Positions 43,242 through 52,525 of a stretch of DNA of 64,000 nucleotides are shown here, piece by piece (the first letter of the stretch is position 1; each line of letters starts with the position of its first letter). The stretch is from an uncultured Oscillospiraceae bacterium. Its GTDB lineage: Bacteria > Bacillota > Clostridia > Oscillospirales > Oscillospiraceae. A model generated the notes under the pieces. The model did not search any database, had not been told where the DNA came from, and worked only from the letters and a program-made list of their open reading frames with translations. Position numbers and translations under genes: made by a program. Location: assembly GCA_944385095.1 (NCBI GenBank), contig CALWVS010000002.1:111681-175680 (forward strand), in the 5' to 3' direction.

Positions 43242-44624
43242 ATGATTCGTGAAAACCAGGATTTACTCAACCGTATCAACATTTTTTTAGATGGATGTTT
43301 GGTCTTTTTATCCTTTATGATAGGCTTTGTCGTCCGCTTCTATATTTTACCTGGCGGTACCATGACAATGCCCGCTTCATCCTATCTAATGGTAGCACTG
43401 GCACTTGTACCTATCCATCTGTTTACGTACAGTATTATTGGTCTCTATCAATCTCAACGCAGTGTCAGACTTCATCGCCAACTGGGGAAACTATTTTGGG
43501 CAAATACCTTTGACTTTATTCTATTACAGATGTTCTTCTTTCTGTTCAAAGATGTTCACTTCTCCCGACTGGCTCTTTTGATTTTCTTTGCCTGTGTCAA
43601 TGGCTCATTGGGTGTCAAGCGGATTATCGAGCGCAAGTCTCTCCACCGTCTGCGCCAGCTTGGGCACAACAAAAAATTCGTGATTTTGATTGGTTGTGGG
43701 CAGGCTGCCCGTGATTATTTACGAGAAATTGAATGTAGTCCAGAACTTGGCTTTGAAGTTGTGGGTTACATTGCAGACAGACCTGATATCAGCCGTATTC
43801 CCCATCTAGGTTCTTTTGATGACCTGACAGACATTCTAAACTCTCATAAACCCGATGAAGCGGTAGCAGGGCTTGATATTGATGAATATATTCAAATGCC
43901 CACTATTATCAAAGGTTGTGAAAGTAGTGGCACCAAACTGAGTCTTATTCCTTTTTATGCCCAATATATGCCCTCTAATCCCCAGTTTGATTCTCTCAAT
44001 GGGCTTCCCATGATTAACTTACGGCGTATTCCTCTGGATAACTTGGGCAATGCCTTTATGAAACGTGCTATGGATATCATTGGTTCTCTTATTTTAATTA
44101 TCTGTAGTTCTCCTATTATGTTAATTACCGCCATTGGTGTGAAGCTCAGTTCCCCGGGTCCTATTATTTTCAAGCAACAGCGGGTTGGACTGGACAAAAA
44201 GCTGTTTTATATGTACAAGTTCCGTTCTATGCGAGTGAATAGTGGTTCTGACACCAGTTGGAGCACCAATCATGACAACCGAAAAACAAAATTTGGTGCC
44301 ATCATTCGTAAATGTTCCCTAGATGAATTTCCCCAGTTTTTCAATGTATTAAAAGGGGATATGAGTTTGGTTGGTCCACGCCCTGAGCTTCCCCACTTTG
44401 TAGAACAATTCAAGGAAGAAATTCCTCTGTATATGGTGAAGCATCAGGTCCGTCCTGGGATTACAGGCTGGGCACAGGTTAACGGATTTCGTGGAGATAC
44501 CTCCATTGAAGAACGTATTCGCCATGATATTTACTATATTGAAAACTGGTCATTGACTTTAGACATCAAAATTCTCATTATGACACTTTGGCGTGGTGTG
44601 TTCAATCAGGAACAGCTACAATAA
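43242..44624 (+). CDS. Undecaprenyl-phosphate sugar phosphotransferase (initiating transferase)
   Basis: The 460-residue protein has four to five N-terminal membrane helices (about 12-130), a CoA-binding-like Rossmann domain (about 145-250, with LIGCGQAARDYLREIE) and a C-terminal bacterial sugar transferase domain: one membrane helix, then YKFRSMRVNSG, SLDEFPQFFNVLKGDMSLVGPRPELP and the GITGWAQVNGFRG motif. It starts repeat-unit synthesis by joining a hexose-1-phosphate to undecaprenyl phosphate. No polymerase or flippase is nearby, so these two genes may serve a short glycolipid or work with genes elsewhere. Confidence 0.92.
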   Translation: MIRENQDLLNRINIFLDGCLVFLSFMIGFVVRFYILPGGTMTMPASSYLMVALALVPIHLFTYSIIGLYQSQRSVRLHRQLGKLFWANTFDFILLQMFFFLFKDVHFSRLALLIFFACVNGSLGVKRIIERKSLHRLRQLGHNKKFVILIGCGQAARDYLREIECSPELGFEVVGYIADRPDISRIPHLGSFDDLTDILNSHKPDEAVAGLDIDEYIQMPTIIKGCESSGTKLSLIPFYAQYMPSNPQFDSLNGLPMINLRRIPLDNLGNAFMKRAMDIIGSLILIICSSPIMLITAIGVKLSSPGPIIFKQQRVGLDKKLFYMYKFRSMRVNSGSDTSWSTNHDNRKTKFGAIIRKCSLDEFPQFFNVLKGDMSLVGPRPELPHFVEQFKEEIPLYMVKHQVRPGITGWAQVNGFRGDTSIEERIRHDIYYIENWSLTLDIKILIMTLWRGVFNQEQLQ

Positions 44625-44631
44625 GCAGAAA

Positions 44632-44665
44632 AGAAACTCCACACATTTGGTGGAGTTTCTTTTTA
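44632..44665 (+). terminator. Terminator of the polysaccharide gene pair
   Basis: AGAAACTCCAC pairs with GTGGAGTTTCT, followed by TTTTT. Confidence 0.88.
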
Positions 44666-44727
44666 TATTATCTTTAAAACTTTATTATTCTTGAATTGTA
44701 TGAAAACAATCTCTCAAGTACATCAAA

Positions 44728-44767
44728 ACAGAGAACAGGAGCTGGACTATCCGCTCCTGTTCTCTGT
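44728..44767 (-). terminator. Terminator of the iron alcohol dehydrogenase gene
   Basis: A perfect 15-bp stem ACAGAGAACAGGAGC with complement, 10-base loop, 18 bases after the stop. The T-run is weak. Confidence 0.7.
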
Positions 44768-44785
44768 GATATTTAAGTAGAAATT

Positions 44786-45961
44786 TTAGAAGTCAACTTC
44801 CTCATCATAGAAGCAAGCTTTCAGCAGCTTTGCCATCTGCTCTGGGTTAATCTGTCTGGGGTTGGAACCTGTGCAGGCATCGCCCACAGCCAGCTCAGCC
44901 ACCTGAGGCAGCTTATCCATAAATTCCTTTTCATCAATGATACCACCCTCATAGTCTTTGATACAAGAGGGGATATCCAAAGCCTTGTTCATCTCATTGA
45001 TGTGTGCAATCAGTGCCTTACTGGTTGGCTCCAGACCCAGAGAGGCAGCAATTTCTCCGTACCGCTTCTCAGCCTCTGGTTCCTTGGCATTGAATGCAAT
45101 CACCTTTGGCAGATACATGGCATTGGCACAGCCATGTACAATATGCCCACCTGTATAGGCAGCACCCGTTTTATGGGCCATAGAGTGAACAATACCCAGC
45201 AGTGCATTGGTAAATGCCATACCAGCCAGACACTGTGCATTGTGCATCCGGTCACGGGCTTCCATGTCTCCATTGTAACTCTTGACCAGTTCCTCAGAAA
45301 TCATCTTAATGGCATGCAAAGCCAGAGGATCAGTGTAGTCACAATGCAAAGTAGAAATATATGCCTCAATGGCATGGGTCATAGCATCCATACCTGTATG
45401 GGCAGTCAGTTTCTTGGGCATCGTCTCTGCCAGTGCAGGGTCCACAATGGCCACATCTGGTGTGATGTTAAAGTCAGCGAGAGGATACTTAATCCCCTTG
45501 GCATAGTCAGTAATGACAGAGAATGCTGTCACCTCAGTGGCTGTACCAGAAGTGGAAGGAATGGCACAAAAACGGGCTTTGGTACGCAGCTTGGGGAAAC
45601 TGAATGGAGTAATCAACTGCTCAAATGTCACATCTGGATACTCATAGAATGCCCACATGGCCTTTGCAGCATCAATGGGGGAACCGCCACCAATAGAGAC
45701 AATCCAGTCAGGCTGGAACTTTCGCATCACCTCAGCTCCCCTCATTACCGTTTCAACAGAGGGGTCAGGCTCTACGCCTTCAAATAGCTCAACCTCCATA
45801 CCAGCTTCTTTCAGATAGGCTGTAACCTGATCCAGAAAGCCGAAACGCTTCATGCTGCCGCCACCTACGACAACAATGGCACGCTTACCATCCAAGGTTT
45901 TCAGTGCTTCCAAAGCACCCTTACCATGATACAAATCTCTGGGAAGTGTAAAGCGATTCAT
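44786..45961 (-). CDS. Iron-containing alcohol dehydrogenase
   Basis: The 391-residue protein has the group III ADH layout. The NAD(P) domain has VSIGGGSPIDAAKAM near residue 90 and STSGTATEVTAFSV near 135. The metal site has DAMTHAIEAY near 195, with further His ligands in HSMAHKTGAAY near 262 and GGHIVHGCANA near 274. It interconverts aldehydes or ketones and alcohols, for example in butanol or ethanol formation. An Asp at the end of the GGGS(P)ID segment does not settle NAD or NADP use. It is a single gene with a strong promoter. Confidence 0.92.
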   Translation of the reverse strand: MNRFTLPRDLYHGKGALEALKTLDGKRAIVVVGGGSMKRFGFLDQVTAYLKEAGMEVELFEGVEPDPSVETVMRGAEVMRKFQPDWIVSIGGGSPIDAAKAMWAFYEYPDVTFEQLITPFSFPKLRTKARFCAIPSTSGTATEVTAFSVITDYAKGIKYPLADFNITPDVAIVDPALAETMPKKLTAHTGMDAMTHAIEAYISTLHCDYTDPLALHAIKMISEELVKSYNGDMEARDRMHNAQCLAGMAFTNALLGIVHSMAHKTGAAYTGGHIVHGCANAMYLPKVIAFNAKEPEAEKRYGEIAASLGLEPTSKALIAHINEMNKALDIPSCIKDYEGGIIDEKEFMDKLPQVAELAVGDACTGSNPRQINPEQMAKLLKACFYDEEVDF

Positions 45962-46025
45962 ATATATGTTCCTCCTTGGTCTAGGTGTCCATCAGGACGT
46001 CCCCATTGTTTAAAGTACCAAAACT

Positions 46026-46054
46026 ACTATACTCCAGTCTAATTTTTTTGTCAA
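46026..46054 (-). promoter_or_regulatory. Promoter of the iron alcohol dehydrogenase gene
   Basis: TTGACA, 17 bases, TATAGT on the minus strand, 64 bases before the start codon. Confidence 0.78.
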
Positions 46055-46072
46055 GTATTTAACAAAGTCCAA

Positions 46073-47206
46073 TCAGTCTGCTAAGAGATTTTTCTCAGTA
46101 GATGGATCAAAGAGGTGTATCAACTGACTGGGGAATGTGAAGTCCATCTTTGTACCATATGGCACACCAGAGCGGTACTGTGCAGGCAGGTCTGTGGTCT
46201 GGATACGCATGACAACTTCCTGTGCATCGGCACCCTCTCCCACTGTAGCATGGAGGTAGAACTCACTGCCCATCAGCTCGGAAACTTCCACTGTGGAGCG
46301 AATGGCATTGCTCTGCTCGGTATGAATGCTGATATGCTCAGGACGCACACCCAAAATAATCTCCATGCTGCCCTGATTTTTGGCTGCCAGCTTGCTTGCC
46401 ATTTCACTTGTAACTGGAATCACAGCACCCATACAATGAATCTCATAAGTATTGTCCTTCTTCTCCAGGCGTGCCTTAAAGAAGTTCATCTGAGGTGTGC
46501 CAATGAATCCTGCCACAAACAGGTTGCATGGCATATCAAACACCTGCTGAGGAGTGCCAATCTGCTGCACAAAGCCATCCTTCATAATGACAATGCGGTC
46601 GCCCAATGTCATGGCCTCAGTCTGGTCATGGGTCACGTAGATAAAGGTAGTCTGGATTCTCTGACGCAGTTTGATAATCTCTGCACGCATCTGGTTACGC
46701 AGCTTTGCATCCAAGTTGGAAAGAGGCTCGTCCATCAACAGCACTTTAGGCTCACGCACAATGGCTCGACCAATGGCAACACGCTGACGCTGACCACCAG
46801 ACAGTGCCTTTGGCTTACGGTCAAGATATTGGGTAATGCCCAGAATCTCTGCTGCCTGATTGACACGGCGGTCAATCTCTGCCTTGTCCACTTTTCTCAG
46901 CTTCAGGGGGAACTCCATATTCTCCCGCACTGTCATATGGGGATAAAGGGCATAGCTCTGGAACACCATAGCAATATCACGGTCTTTTGGCTCCACATCA
47001 TTGACCAGACGATTGTCAATATGCAGTTCACCTTTAGAAATTTCCTCCAGACCTGCTACCATGCGCAGGGTTGTGGACTTACCACAGCCAGAGGGACCAA
47101 CCAGCACGATGAACTCTTGATCTCCAATTTCCAGATTGAAATCGCTGACCGCTGTCACATTGCCATCATAGATCTTGTAGATGTGCTTTAAACTAACTGT
47201 TGACAT
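46073..47206 (-). CDS. Sugar ABC transporter ATP-binding protein (MsmK/UgpC type)
   Basis: The 377-residue protein has Walker A GPSGCGKST near residue 37, a Q-loop, LSGGQRQR signature near 135, Walker B VLLMDEPLSNLDAKLR near 153 and H-loop VTHDQTEAM. A C-terminal OB-fold regulatory domain follows (about 240-370), with VRPEHI. MsmK/UgpC-type ATPases power class I carbohydrate importers and may serve several of them. It is the last gene of the sialic-acid-type cluster but is set off by a 183-base gap with a hairpin. Confidence 0.93.
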   Translation of the reverse strand: MSTVSLKHIYKIYDGNVTAVSDFNLEIGDQEFIVLVGPSGCGKSTTLRMVAGLEEISKGELHIDNRLVNDVEPKDRDIAMVFQSYALYPHMTVRENMEFPLKLRKVDKAEIDRRVNQAAEILGITQYLDRKPKALSGGQRQRVAIGRAIVREPKVLLMDEPLSNLDAKLRNQMRAEIIKLRQRIQTTFIYVTHDQTEAMTLGDRIVIMKDGFVQQIGTPQQVFDMPCNLFVAGFIGTPQMNFFKARLEKKDNTYEIHCMGAVIPVTSEMASKLAAKNQGSMEIILGVRPEHISIHTEQSNAIRSTVEVSELMGSEFYLHATVGEGADAQEVVMRIQTTDLPAQYRSGVPYGTKMDFTFPSQLIHLFDPSTEKNLLAD

Positions 47207-47246
47207 AGTCTCGGTCGTGGCATACTTGCCTCCGCAGATATACCTT

Positions 47247-47268
47247 ACAAAAAGAGTCTTCTTTTTGT
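47247..47268 (-). promoter_or_regulatory. Hairpin in the leader of the ATP-binding protein gene
   Basis: ACAAAAAGA-AGAC-TCTTTTTGT on the minus strand, a perfect 9-bp stem between nanA and the ATPase gene. It may be a weak attenuator or processing site that sets a separate level for the ATPase. Confidence 0.45.
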
Positions 47269-47389
47269 GTTACAACAGGTCTCCACACTGCTGCACCGCC
47301 GACCAGCGGATTTTTTCCTCCTTTTTTCAGTAGAGAGAACTATAGAAATGGAGTAGCCCTCTCCCCGTCAATTTTATTCACACTAAAGG

Positions 47390-48295
47390 TTAGCAATACT
47401 TTGCCACCGCAGTGTCAATCATATTTGCTGCCTCATCTACAACAGCCATATCGCTGTCAATCAGAGCAGGCAGAGGTTTGCGGACAGAACCGCAGTCAAC
47501 ACCCTTCTTTGCTAAAATCGCTTTCATCACAGCATACAGATTGCCCTTTGCACTGCACATCTTATAAATGATGCGACATGCCTCATTTTGAATCTCACGG
47601 GCAGTGACCAAATCACCAGCCTGAGTCAGGGCATAAATTTTCAGGAACAGCTCTGGCATCACTGCATAGGTGCCACCAATTCCGCCGATGGCTCCCATTG
47701 CAAGACCAGAAATAAACTGCTCATCTGGTCCATTGAATACAATGCACCCCTCATCTTTCCACATCTGAATATCCTGTGTAGGCATAGAGGAGTTCTTCAC
47801 ACCAATCACACGAGGATTTTTCAGCATCTCTTTCAAAAGGTCGGTGGAGAGAGCCACACCAGCCAGTTGAGGAATATTATAGATAATAAAATCGGTATTG
47901 GGTGCTGCCGCAGAAATGTCATTCCAATACTGGGCAATACCATAAGGGGGCAGTTTAAAGTAGATGGGGGGGATGGCTGCAATGGCATCCACACCCAAAC
48001 TCTCTGCATGGGCTGCCAGTTCCTGGCTGTCAATTGTGTTGTTGCATGCTACATGGGCAATAATGGTGACTTTCCCCTTTGCCTCTGCCATCACATTTTC
48101 CAACACCAGCTTACGCTCTGCAACGCTCTGATAGATGCACTCACCAGAAGAACCGCCTACATACAGACCATTGACACCCTTTTCAATAAGGTAACGGGTC
48201 AAAGCCCTTACACCATCTGCATTGATGTGACCTTCTTTGTCATAACAGGCATAGAAAGCAGGAATGACTCCCTGATATTTTTTCATGTCACCCAT
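47390..48295 (-). CDS. nanA: N-acetylneuraminate lyase (DapA-superfamily aldolase)
   Basis: The 301-residue TIM-barrel aldolase has GGSSGE at 47-52, Tyr139 in IIYNIPQLAG and Schiff-base Lys167 in VIGVKNSS. These positions match Tyr137 and Lys165 of E. coli NanA. It splits sialic acid to N-acetylmannosamine and pyruvate. Its place inside an ABC importer operon supports sialic acid use. No nanE or nanK is in the window. A dihydrodipicolinate synthase is a less likely reading because of the IPQLAG segment and this context. ATG at 48295 follows GGAG by nine bases. Confidence 0.85.
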   Translation of the reverse strand: MGDMKKYQGVIPAFYACYDKEGHINADGVRALTRYLIEKGVNGLYVGGSSGECIYQSVAERKLVLENVMAEAKGKVTIIAHVACNNTIDSQELAAHAESLGVDAIAAIPPIYFKLPPYGIAQYWNDISAAAPNTDFIIYNIPQLAGVALSTDLLKEMLKNPRVIGVKNSSMPTQDIQMWKDEGCIVFNGPDEQFISGLAMGAIGGIGGTYAVMPELFLKIYALTQAGDLVTAREIQNEACRIIYKMCSAKGNLYAVMKAILAKKGVDCGSVRKPLPALIDSDMAVVDEAANMIDTAVAKYC

Positions 48296-48339
48296 GTTGA
48301 TTCACTCCATTTTTAGAATTTAAAATCTATGTTACTATA

Positions 48340-49182
48340 TTAGCCCTTTACTGCGCCCATTGCAATACCCTGTGTAAAGTATTTTTGGAATGCAAGGAAT
48401 ACTGCCACAATGGGCAGTGCAGCAAGACATGCACCAGCCATAATCAATCCGAAATCGCTGGACATTTCACCTTGCAGTTTGGCAATACCAAGAGGCAGGG
48501 TGAAATTTTTTTCACTGGTCAACATCACCAGTTGTAGGAAGTAGTCATTCCATGTGTTTACAAAGGTGAAAATTGCCAGTGCACCAATACCAGGCTTAAT
48601 CATGGGAAATACTACAGTAAAGAAGGTGCGTACTTCACCAGCTCCATCCACTCTGGCAGCCTCCAAAATTTCCGTTGGAATGGTCTCTGAAAATTGCTTC
48701 ATCAAAAATACACCAAATGGCCAGCCTACGGTGGGTAAAATGACTGCCAACAGATTGTCAGACAAATGCAGGAAATTCATTTCCTGTAGGAGAGGAAGCA
48801 CAATTACCTGCTTAGGCAGTGCCATAGCACAAATGATAATAGTAAACAGAATATTGCGACCAATAAACCGCTTTTTTGCCAGTGCATAGCCTGCCAGAGA
48901 GGCAGTCAGACAGGTGAGAGCCATTGCAGACACAGCAATGATAATAATGTTTGCCAGCCAACGAAATGCAGGTTTACTAAACAGGCGAATGTAGTTATCC
49001 AGAATGGGTGCCACAGGGAACCACTGTGGATCACGGGCATTGATGGCAATGGCATCTTTAAAAGAACCTGTTACAATCCAATAGAGAGGAAAGATGAAGA
49101 AAACAGCCAGTGCAACCAAAATAACAATGGAAAAAATTCTGTAACCAGTAGAGGTACCAGATAAATCAGCCTTTTTATTCAT
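48340..49182 (-). CDS. Carbohydrate ABC transporter permease (MalG type)
   Basis: The 280-residue protein has six membrane helices. The EAA loop EAARVDGAGEVRTFFTVVFPMIKPG near residue 185 contacts the ATPase. It is the second permease of a class I sugar importer with the permease gene 15 bases upstream. The likely substrate is sialic acid or a related amino sugar, from the adjacent nanA. Confidence 0.92.
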   Translation of the reverse strand: MNKKADLSGTSTGYRIFSIVILVALAVFFIFPLYWIVTGSFKDAIAINARDPQWFPVAPILDNYIRLFSKPAFRWLANIIIIAVSAMALTCLTASLAGYALAKKRFIGRNILFTIIICAMALPKQVIVLPLLQEMNFLHLSDNLLAVILPTVGWPFGVFLMKQFSETIPTEILEAARVDGAGEVRTFFTVVFPMIKPGIGALAIFTFVNTWNDYFLQLVMLTSEKNFTLPLGIAKLQGEMSSDFGLIMAGACLAALPIVAVFLAFQKYFTQGIAMGAVKG

Positions 49183-49197
49183 AATCTCCCCTCCTTC

Positions 49198-50127
49198 TTA
49201 CTCTGTCTTTGCCAGTTTAAACTGGATTGCGGAGAAAATAGCAATGATAATAGCCAGTACAACGCCCATTGCGTTGGCGTAACCGAAGTCATTGTACTTG
49301 TACACAGTATCAAAAATCTGATACATAATGGTGGTGGTGCTGAAGAATGGACCACCAGAAGTCAGCAACTGGATGAGTGCAAAGCACTGGAAGCTGTTAA
49401 TTGTAGTAATCACCAGTATGTACAGAGTAGTAGGCATAATGGCAGGCCACTTAATCTTCCAGAATACCTGCAATTTTGTGGCACCATCCACCTGAGCTGC
49501 CTCAATGATGGAGTTATCCACATTACCCAAGGCGGCCACATAGAGCACAATAGGCTGACCAATGGATGTGGTGAACAGAATCATAATGATACACCAAATG
49601 GCAGTGTTGGGATTTCCCAGCCAATCAAAGCCCACATTACCAGTTAACTGATTCAAAAGACCGTTATAGGGGTTAAACATCCACTTCCATACCACAGTGA
49701 CTGCCACAGTACCTGTAACCACTGGCAGATAGAAAACACAGCGGAAAAAGGAGCGTGTAAACGCACTCATTTGATAGATAGCAGAACTGACCCAGAGAGA
49801 AAATGCGGTGACAGTGGGCACTGCCACTACAACAATCAGTACTGTATTGATAAATCCTTTGTGGAACGTTTTGTCACTCAGCATGCGCAAATAGTTATCC
49901 AGACCAGCAAACCCTTCCACACCAGCCATTCCATAGTCCAGAAAACTGTACACAACGCAAATTCCCATTGGAACTACAACGAATCCAATGAAGAAAATCA
50001 GGCTTGGCAGTAAAAACAGATATCCAGAAATGGTCTCTCGCCGCACCAAAGCCCGACCCATTCCAGAAGTCTCTTTTGGCTTGTTTCCTCCTGGCTTTCG
50101 TGTCACAGTGGCTGTTGCCTGTGCCAT
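49198..50127 (-). CDS. Carbohydrate ABC transporter permease (MalF type)
   Basis: The 309-residue protein has a charged N-terminus of about 30 residues, six membrane helices, and the EAA loop EAAQVDGATKLQVFWKIKWPAIMP near residue 215. ATG at 50127 was chosen because GGGGGAG lies six bases upstream; the frame extends 17 codons further. It pairs with the downstream permease and the upstream binding lipoprotein. Confidence 0.92.
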   Translation of the reverse strand: MAQATATVTRKPGGNKPKETSGMGRALVRRETISGYLFLLPSLIFFIGFVVVPMGICVVYSFLDYGMAGVEGFAGLDNYLRMLSDKTFHKGFINTVLIVVVAVPTVTAFSLWVSSAIYQMSAFTRSFFRCVFYLPVVTGTVAVTVVWKWMFNPYNGLLNQLTGNVGFDWLGNPNTAIWCIIMILFTTSIGQPIVLYVAALGNVDNSIIEAAQVDGATKLQVFWKIKWPAIMPTTLYILVITTINSFQCFALIQLLTSGGPFFSTTTIMYQIFDTVYKYNDFGYANAMGVVLAIIIAIFSAIQFKLAKTE

Positions 50128-50235
50128 AGAAGTCTCCCCCTTTTTTGAAAAAAATGGTAATTTGTTAAAAAACTGCACCCGCCCCCTCTCATACAGGGAG
50201 CGGGTACAGCAAACCTACATCAGACTACACTGCTT

Positions 50236-51582
50236 TTAGGCAATATTCGCATTTACCTGCTCAACATAGCTGTCTGCGGCAGTCTGAGGATCAGCTCCAC
50301 CAACCAGAATCTCAGCCAGCATGTTCCACCAGAGTGCACGCTGCTCAGTCCAGCCACCAGTCAGGTTGTAGTAGCGACCCAGATAGTTGCTCATCATTGC
50401 AAAGGGAGCACGTACATCGGCATCCTCAGCATCTGCGTAGATATCGCCCCAGTCAGAGTGAACAGGGAAGAAACCAGTGTACTTCACAGCCTCAGTGCCA
50501 GCAGTGACATCATCACACACAAACTTGACAAACTTCTTAGCGGCTTCAATCTTGGCGTCATCACCATTGTCAAAGATACCAAAGCCGTAAGGACCTGCCA
50601 TCTCCAGTTCAGGCTGACCATCATCAGAAGGGAATGCTACGGCATAAGGAGTAAACTGGGTCTGAGCTGCATACTGGGTATAGTTGGAATAGTTCCAGCA
50701 GAAGGTCACTGCACAAGTGCCATTTGCAAATGCCTGCAACTCCTCAGCGGCAGCAAAGCCAGCATTTGCAGACAGAGAGCCATTGCCCACCATCTCATCC
50801 AACAAAGTCAATGCCTTCACATTGTTGGCACTGTTGGCATTGTAGGAAGTACCATCATCGTTGACAAAATAATCAGAATACAGGTTGTTCACCAGTGCAC
50901 GGGTACCCTGGTCACCGCCCTGTGCGCCACAGTATACAATACCTGGAGTAGCCACCAGACCGGAATCACGAACTGCTTCCATTGCCTTTACAAAGTTGTC
51001 TGTGGTCCATGTGCGGGTTTCCTGATCAATATACTGCAATGCACCAGCCTGCTCAAACACCTCATAGTTAATTGCCATGCAGTGAGCAGCCACGCTCAGA
51101 GGATACATATAGTACTTACCATCCAACTGGGATACAGACTTAATGCCTTCTGCAATGTCAGCACCGCCCTCTGCCCACAGGTCAGACAGGTCAACCATCA
51201 GACCAGCACGTCCATAGTTACCAACCAGACGCTCAGGACCTTCAAACAGAATGTCAGGACCAGAACCGGCAGGAATTGCAGAGCTCAAAGAAGTGTCACC
51301 ATCGGCATAAGTAATGATTTCCACTTCCACTTTAATGTCTGGGTTTGTCTCATTGAACTTTGCAATCAGAGAATCCCAGTTTGCCTTCTCATTCAGTGTA
51401 CCAACATTGAAGCTCCACAGCTTCAGTGTAGTTCCAGTACCAGATGTGCTGGAAGTGCTGGAAGAAGTGGCACTGCTGGAAGTGGTGCTACCAGAAGTGC
51501 TGCTGCCTGTATTCCCTCCTGTGCAGGCAGCCAAGGACAGTGCCATACTGGCAGATAGGGTTAGAGCAAGAAACTTTTTCAT
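50236..51582 (-). CDS. Sugar ABC transporter substrate-binding lipoprotein
   Basis: The 448-residue family 1 extracellular binding protein has a signal peptide ending in lipobox LAAC (Cys near residue 20). A Ser/Thr/Gly linker of about 30 residues follows, then a two-lobed binding domain with LKLWSFN and FNETNPDIKVEVE near its start. It captures the sugar outside and delivers it to the two permeases. ATG at 51582 lies 11 bases after GAGGAGG. It is the first gene of the operon SBP-permease-permease-nanA-ATPase, with a good promoter about 125 bases upstream. Confidence 0.92.
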   Translation of the reverse strand: MKKFLALTLSASMALSLAACTGGNTGSSTSGSTTSSSATSSSTSSTSGTGTTLKLWSFNVGTLNEKANWDSLIAKFNETNPDIKVEVEIITYADGDTSLSSAIPAGSGPDILFEGPERLVGNYGRAGLMVDLSDLWAEGGADIAEGIKSVSQLDGKYYMYPLSVAAHCMAINYEVFEQAGALQYIDQETRTWTTDNFVKAMEAVRDSGLVATPGIVYCGAQGGDQGTRALVNNLYSDYFVNDDGTSYNANSANNVKALTLLDEMVGNGSLSANAGFAAAEELQAFANGTCAVTFCWNYSNYTQYAAQTQFTPYAVAFPSDDGQPELEMAGPYGFGIFDNGDDAKIEAAKKFVKFVCDDVTAGTEAVKYTGFFPVHSDWGDIYADAEDADVRAPFAMMSNYLGRYYNLTGGWTEQRALWWNMLAEILVGGADPQTAADSYVEQVNANIA

Positions 51583-51705
51583 TTTCAATTCTACCTCCTC
51601 GTTGGTGTCCAAAGGTTTCAGTTAAGGTTTTCTCATCTCACGAAATACAAACAGAAAGACACATTTGCAAATTTTCTTGAAAATCTGCCTTTCTCATCTG
51701 TATAG

Positions 51706-51734
51706 ATTGTACAAGGGAATATACCATAAGTCAA
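51706..51734 (-). promoter_or_regulatory. Promoter of the sialic-acid-type ABC operon
   Basis: TTGACT, 17 bases, TACAAT on the minus strand. It leaves a leader of about 115 bases. No clear operator dyad is seen. Confidence 0.7.
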
Positions 51735-51880
51735 TCTTATTTTGAAAATAATTTTAAATTCGTGAAAACAACGAAAATAATTTGATAAATTTAAGCACAT
51801 TGACAAGGGTGCTGTCTCTCGTTCCCTTTCTTTCCATAGAAGGCAGACCTTTTCAGCAAAAGGAGCTAAAATAAACGCAT

Positions 51881-52507
51881 TCACTCCTCATGATTGTGTA
51901 CATGATAGCCCACCATTTTCTCAAATGGAAAAGACCCCCACAGAACTGCAAGGGTAGGTAGAAAGAAGATAGGCCACAGGAAATTGAAGCACAAAACCAC
52001 TGCCAGATAGAGCAAAATTCCGTACAAAACAGCCAGTGGCAGATGACACAGCAGCAACATCAGGGCAGTTTGAAACAGTTTTCCAATGGGAAAGGTAAAC
52101 CGCCCTAAAAGGGCACATAGAATTCCTGCATAAGTCAACACAAAAAAAATTAGGATTTGCCATGTGTAAAATAGAACCCCTGCTACCCGGTCTCCCTGAC
52201 TGCCCATAGATTGAAGCACTGGCAGCCCATAATAAAACAGACACACCACAGGCAGGAAACAGAGGGTAACGAGAATGCCCTGTTTGAAATTTTTTTTCAG
52301 AGACTGAAAAAAATGGGCATAGGTATAACCTTCTTCTTGGCGAACACAGCGAAGCGTTGCCACATATAATGCGGCTGTACTGGCTCCAATGGTGACAAGG
52401 GGAATGGAACAAACCATCCATAGCAAACTCAATCCTACCAGGTCTACCATTCGACTGATGGTCTTAAAAAATTCATTTTCCGGGTGAAAAATTTGATTTA
52501 GTTTCAT
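51881..52507 (-). CDS. YesL-like DUF624 membrane protein
   Basis: The 208-residue protein has about five hydrophobic segments. The N-terminal FHPENEFFKTISRMVDLVGLSLLWMVCSIPLVTIGAS pattern is typical of DUF624/YesL proteins. These are usually encoded next to sugar ABC transporters, as here (298 bases upstream of the ABC operon). Yet it lies 18 bases after the yhaN-like gene and so is probably cotranscribed with DNA repair genes. Its function is unknown. Confidence 0.85.
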   Translation of the reverse strand: MKLNQIFHPENEFFKTISRMVDLVGLSLLWMVCSIPLVTIGASTAALYVATLRCVRQEEGYTYAHFFQSLKKNFKQGILVTLCFLPVVCLFYYGLPVLQSMGSQGDRVAGVLFYTWQILIFFVLTYAGILCALLGRFTFPIGKLFQTALMLLLCHLPLAVLYGILLYLAVVLCFNFLWPIFFLPTLAVLWGSFPFEKMVGYHVHNHEE

Positions 52508-52525
52508 ATAAGGCTGCCTCTCTTT

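Noticed and set aside
46115-47191. Long open frame antisense to the ABC ATPase gene
   Set aside because: Unusual composition (rich in Cys, His and Leu) and a complete overlap with a clear ATPase mark it as a shadow frame.
47281-47340. Possible extra promoter for the ATP-binding protein gene
   Set aside because: No pair of boxes with proper spacing could be found; only the hairpin was reported.
51420-51530. Short repeated GGAAGTG/CTGGAAG words that look like a tandem repeat
   Set aside because: They encode the Ser/Thr/Gly linker after the lipobox of the binding lipoprotein; a similar linker is at 32400-32500. They have no spaced identical repeats, so no CRISPR array.
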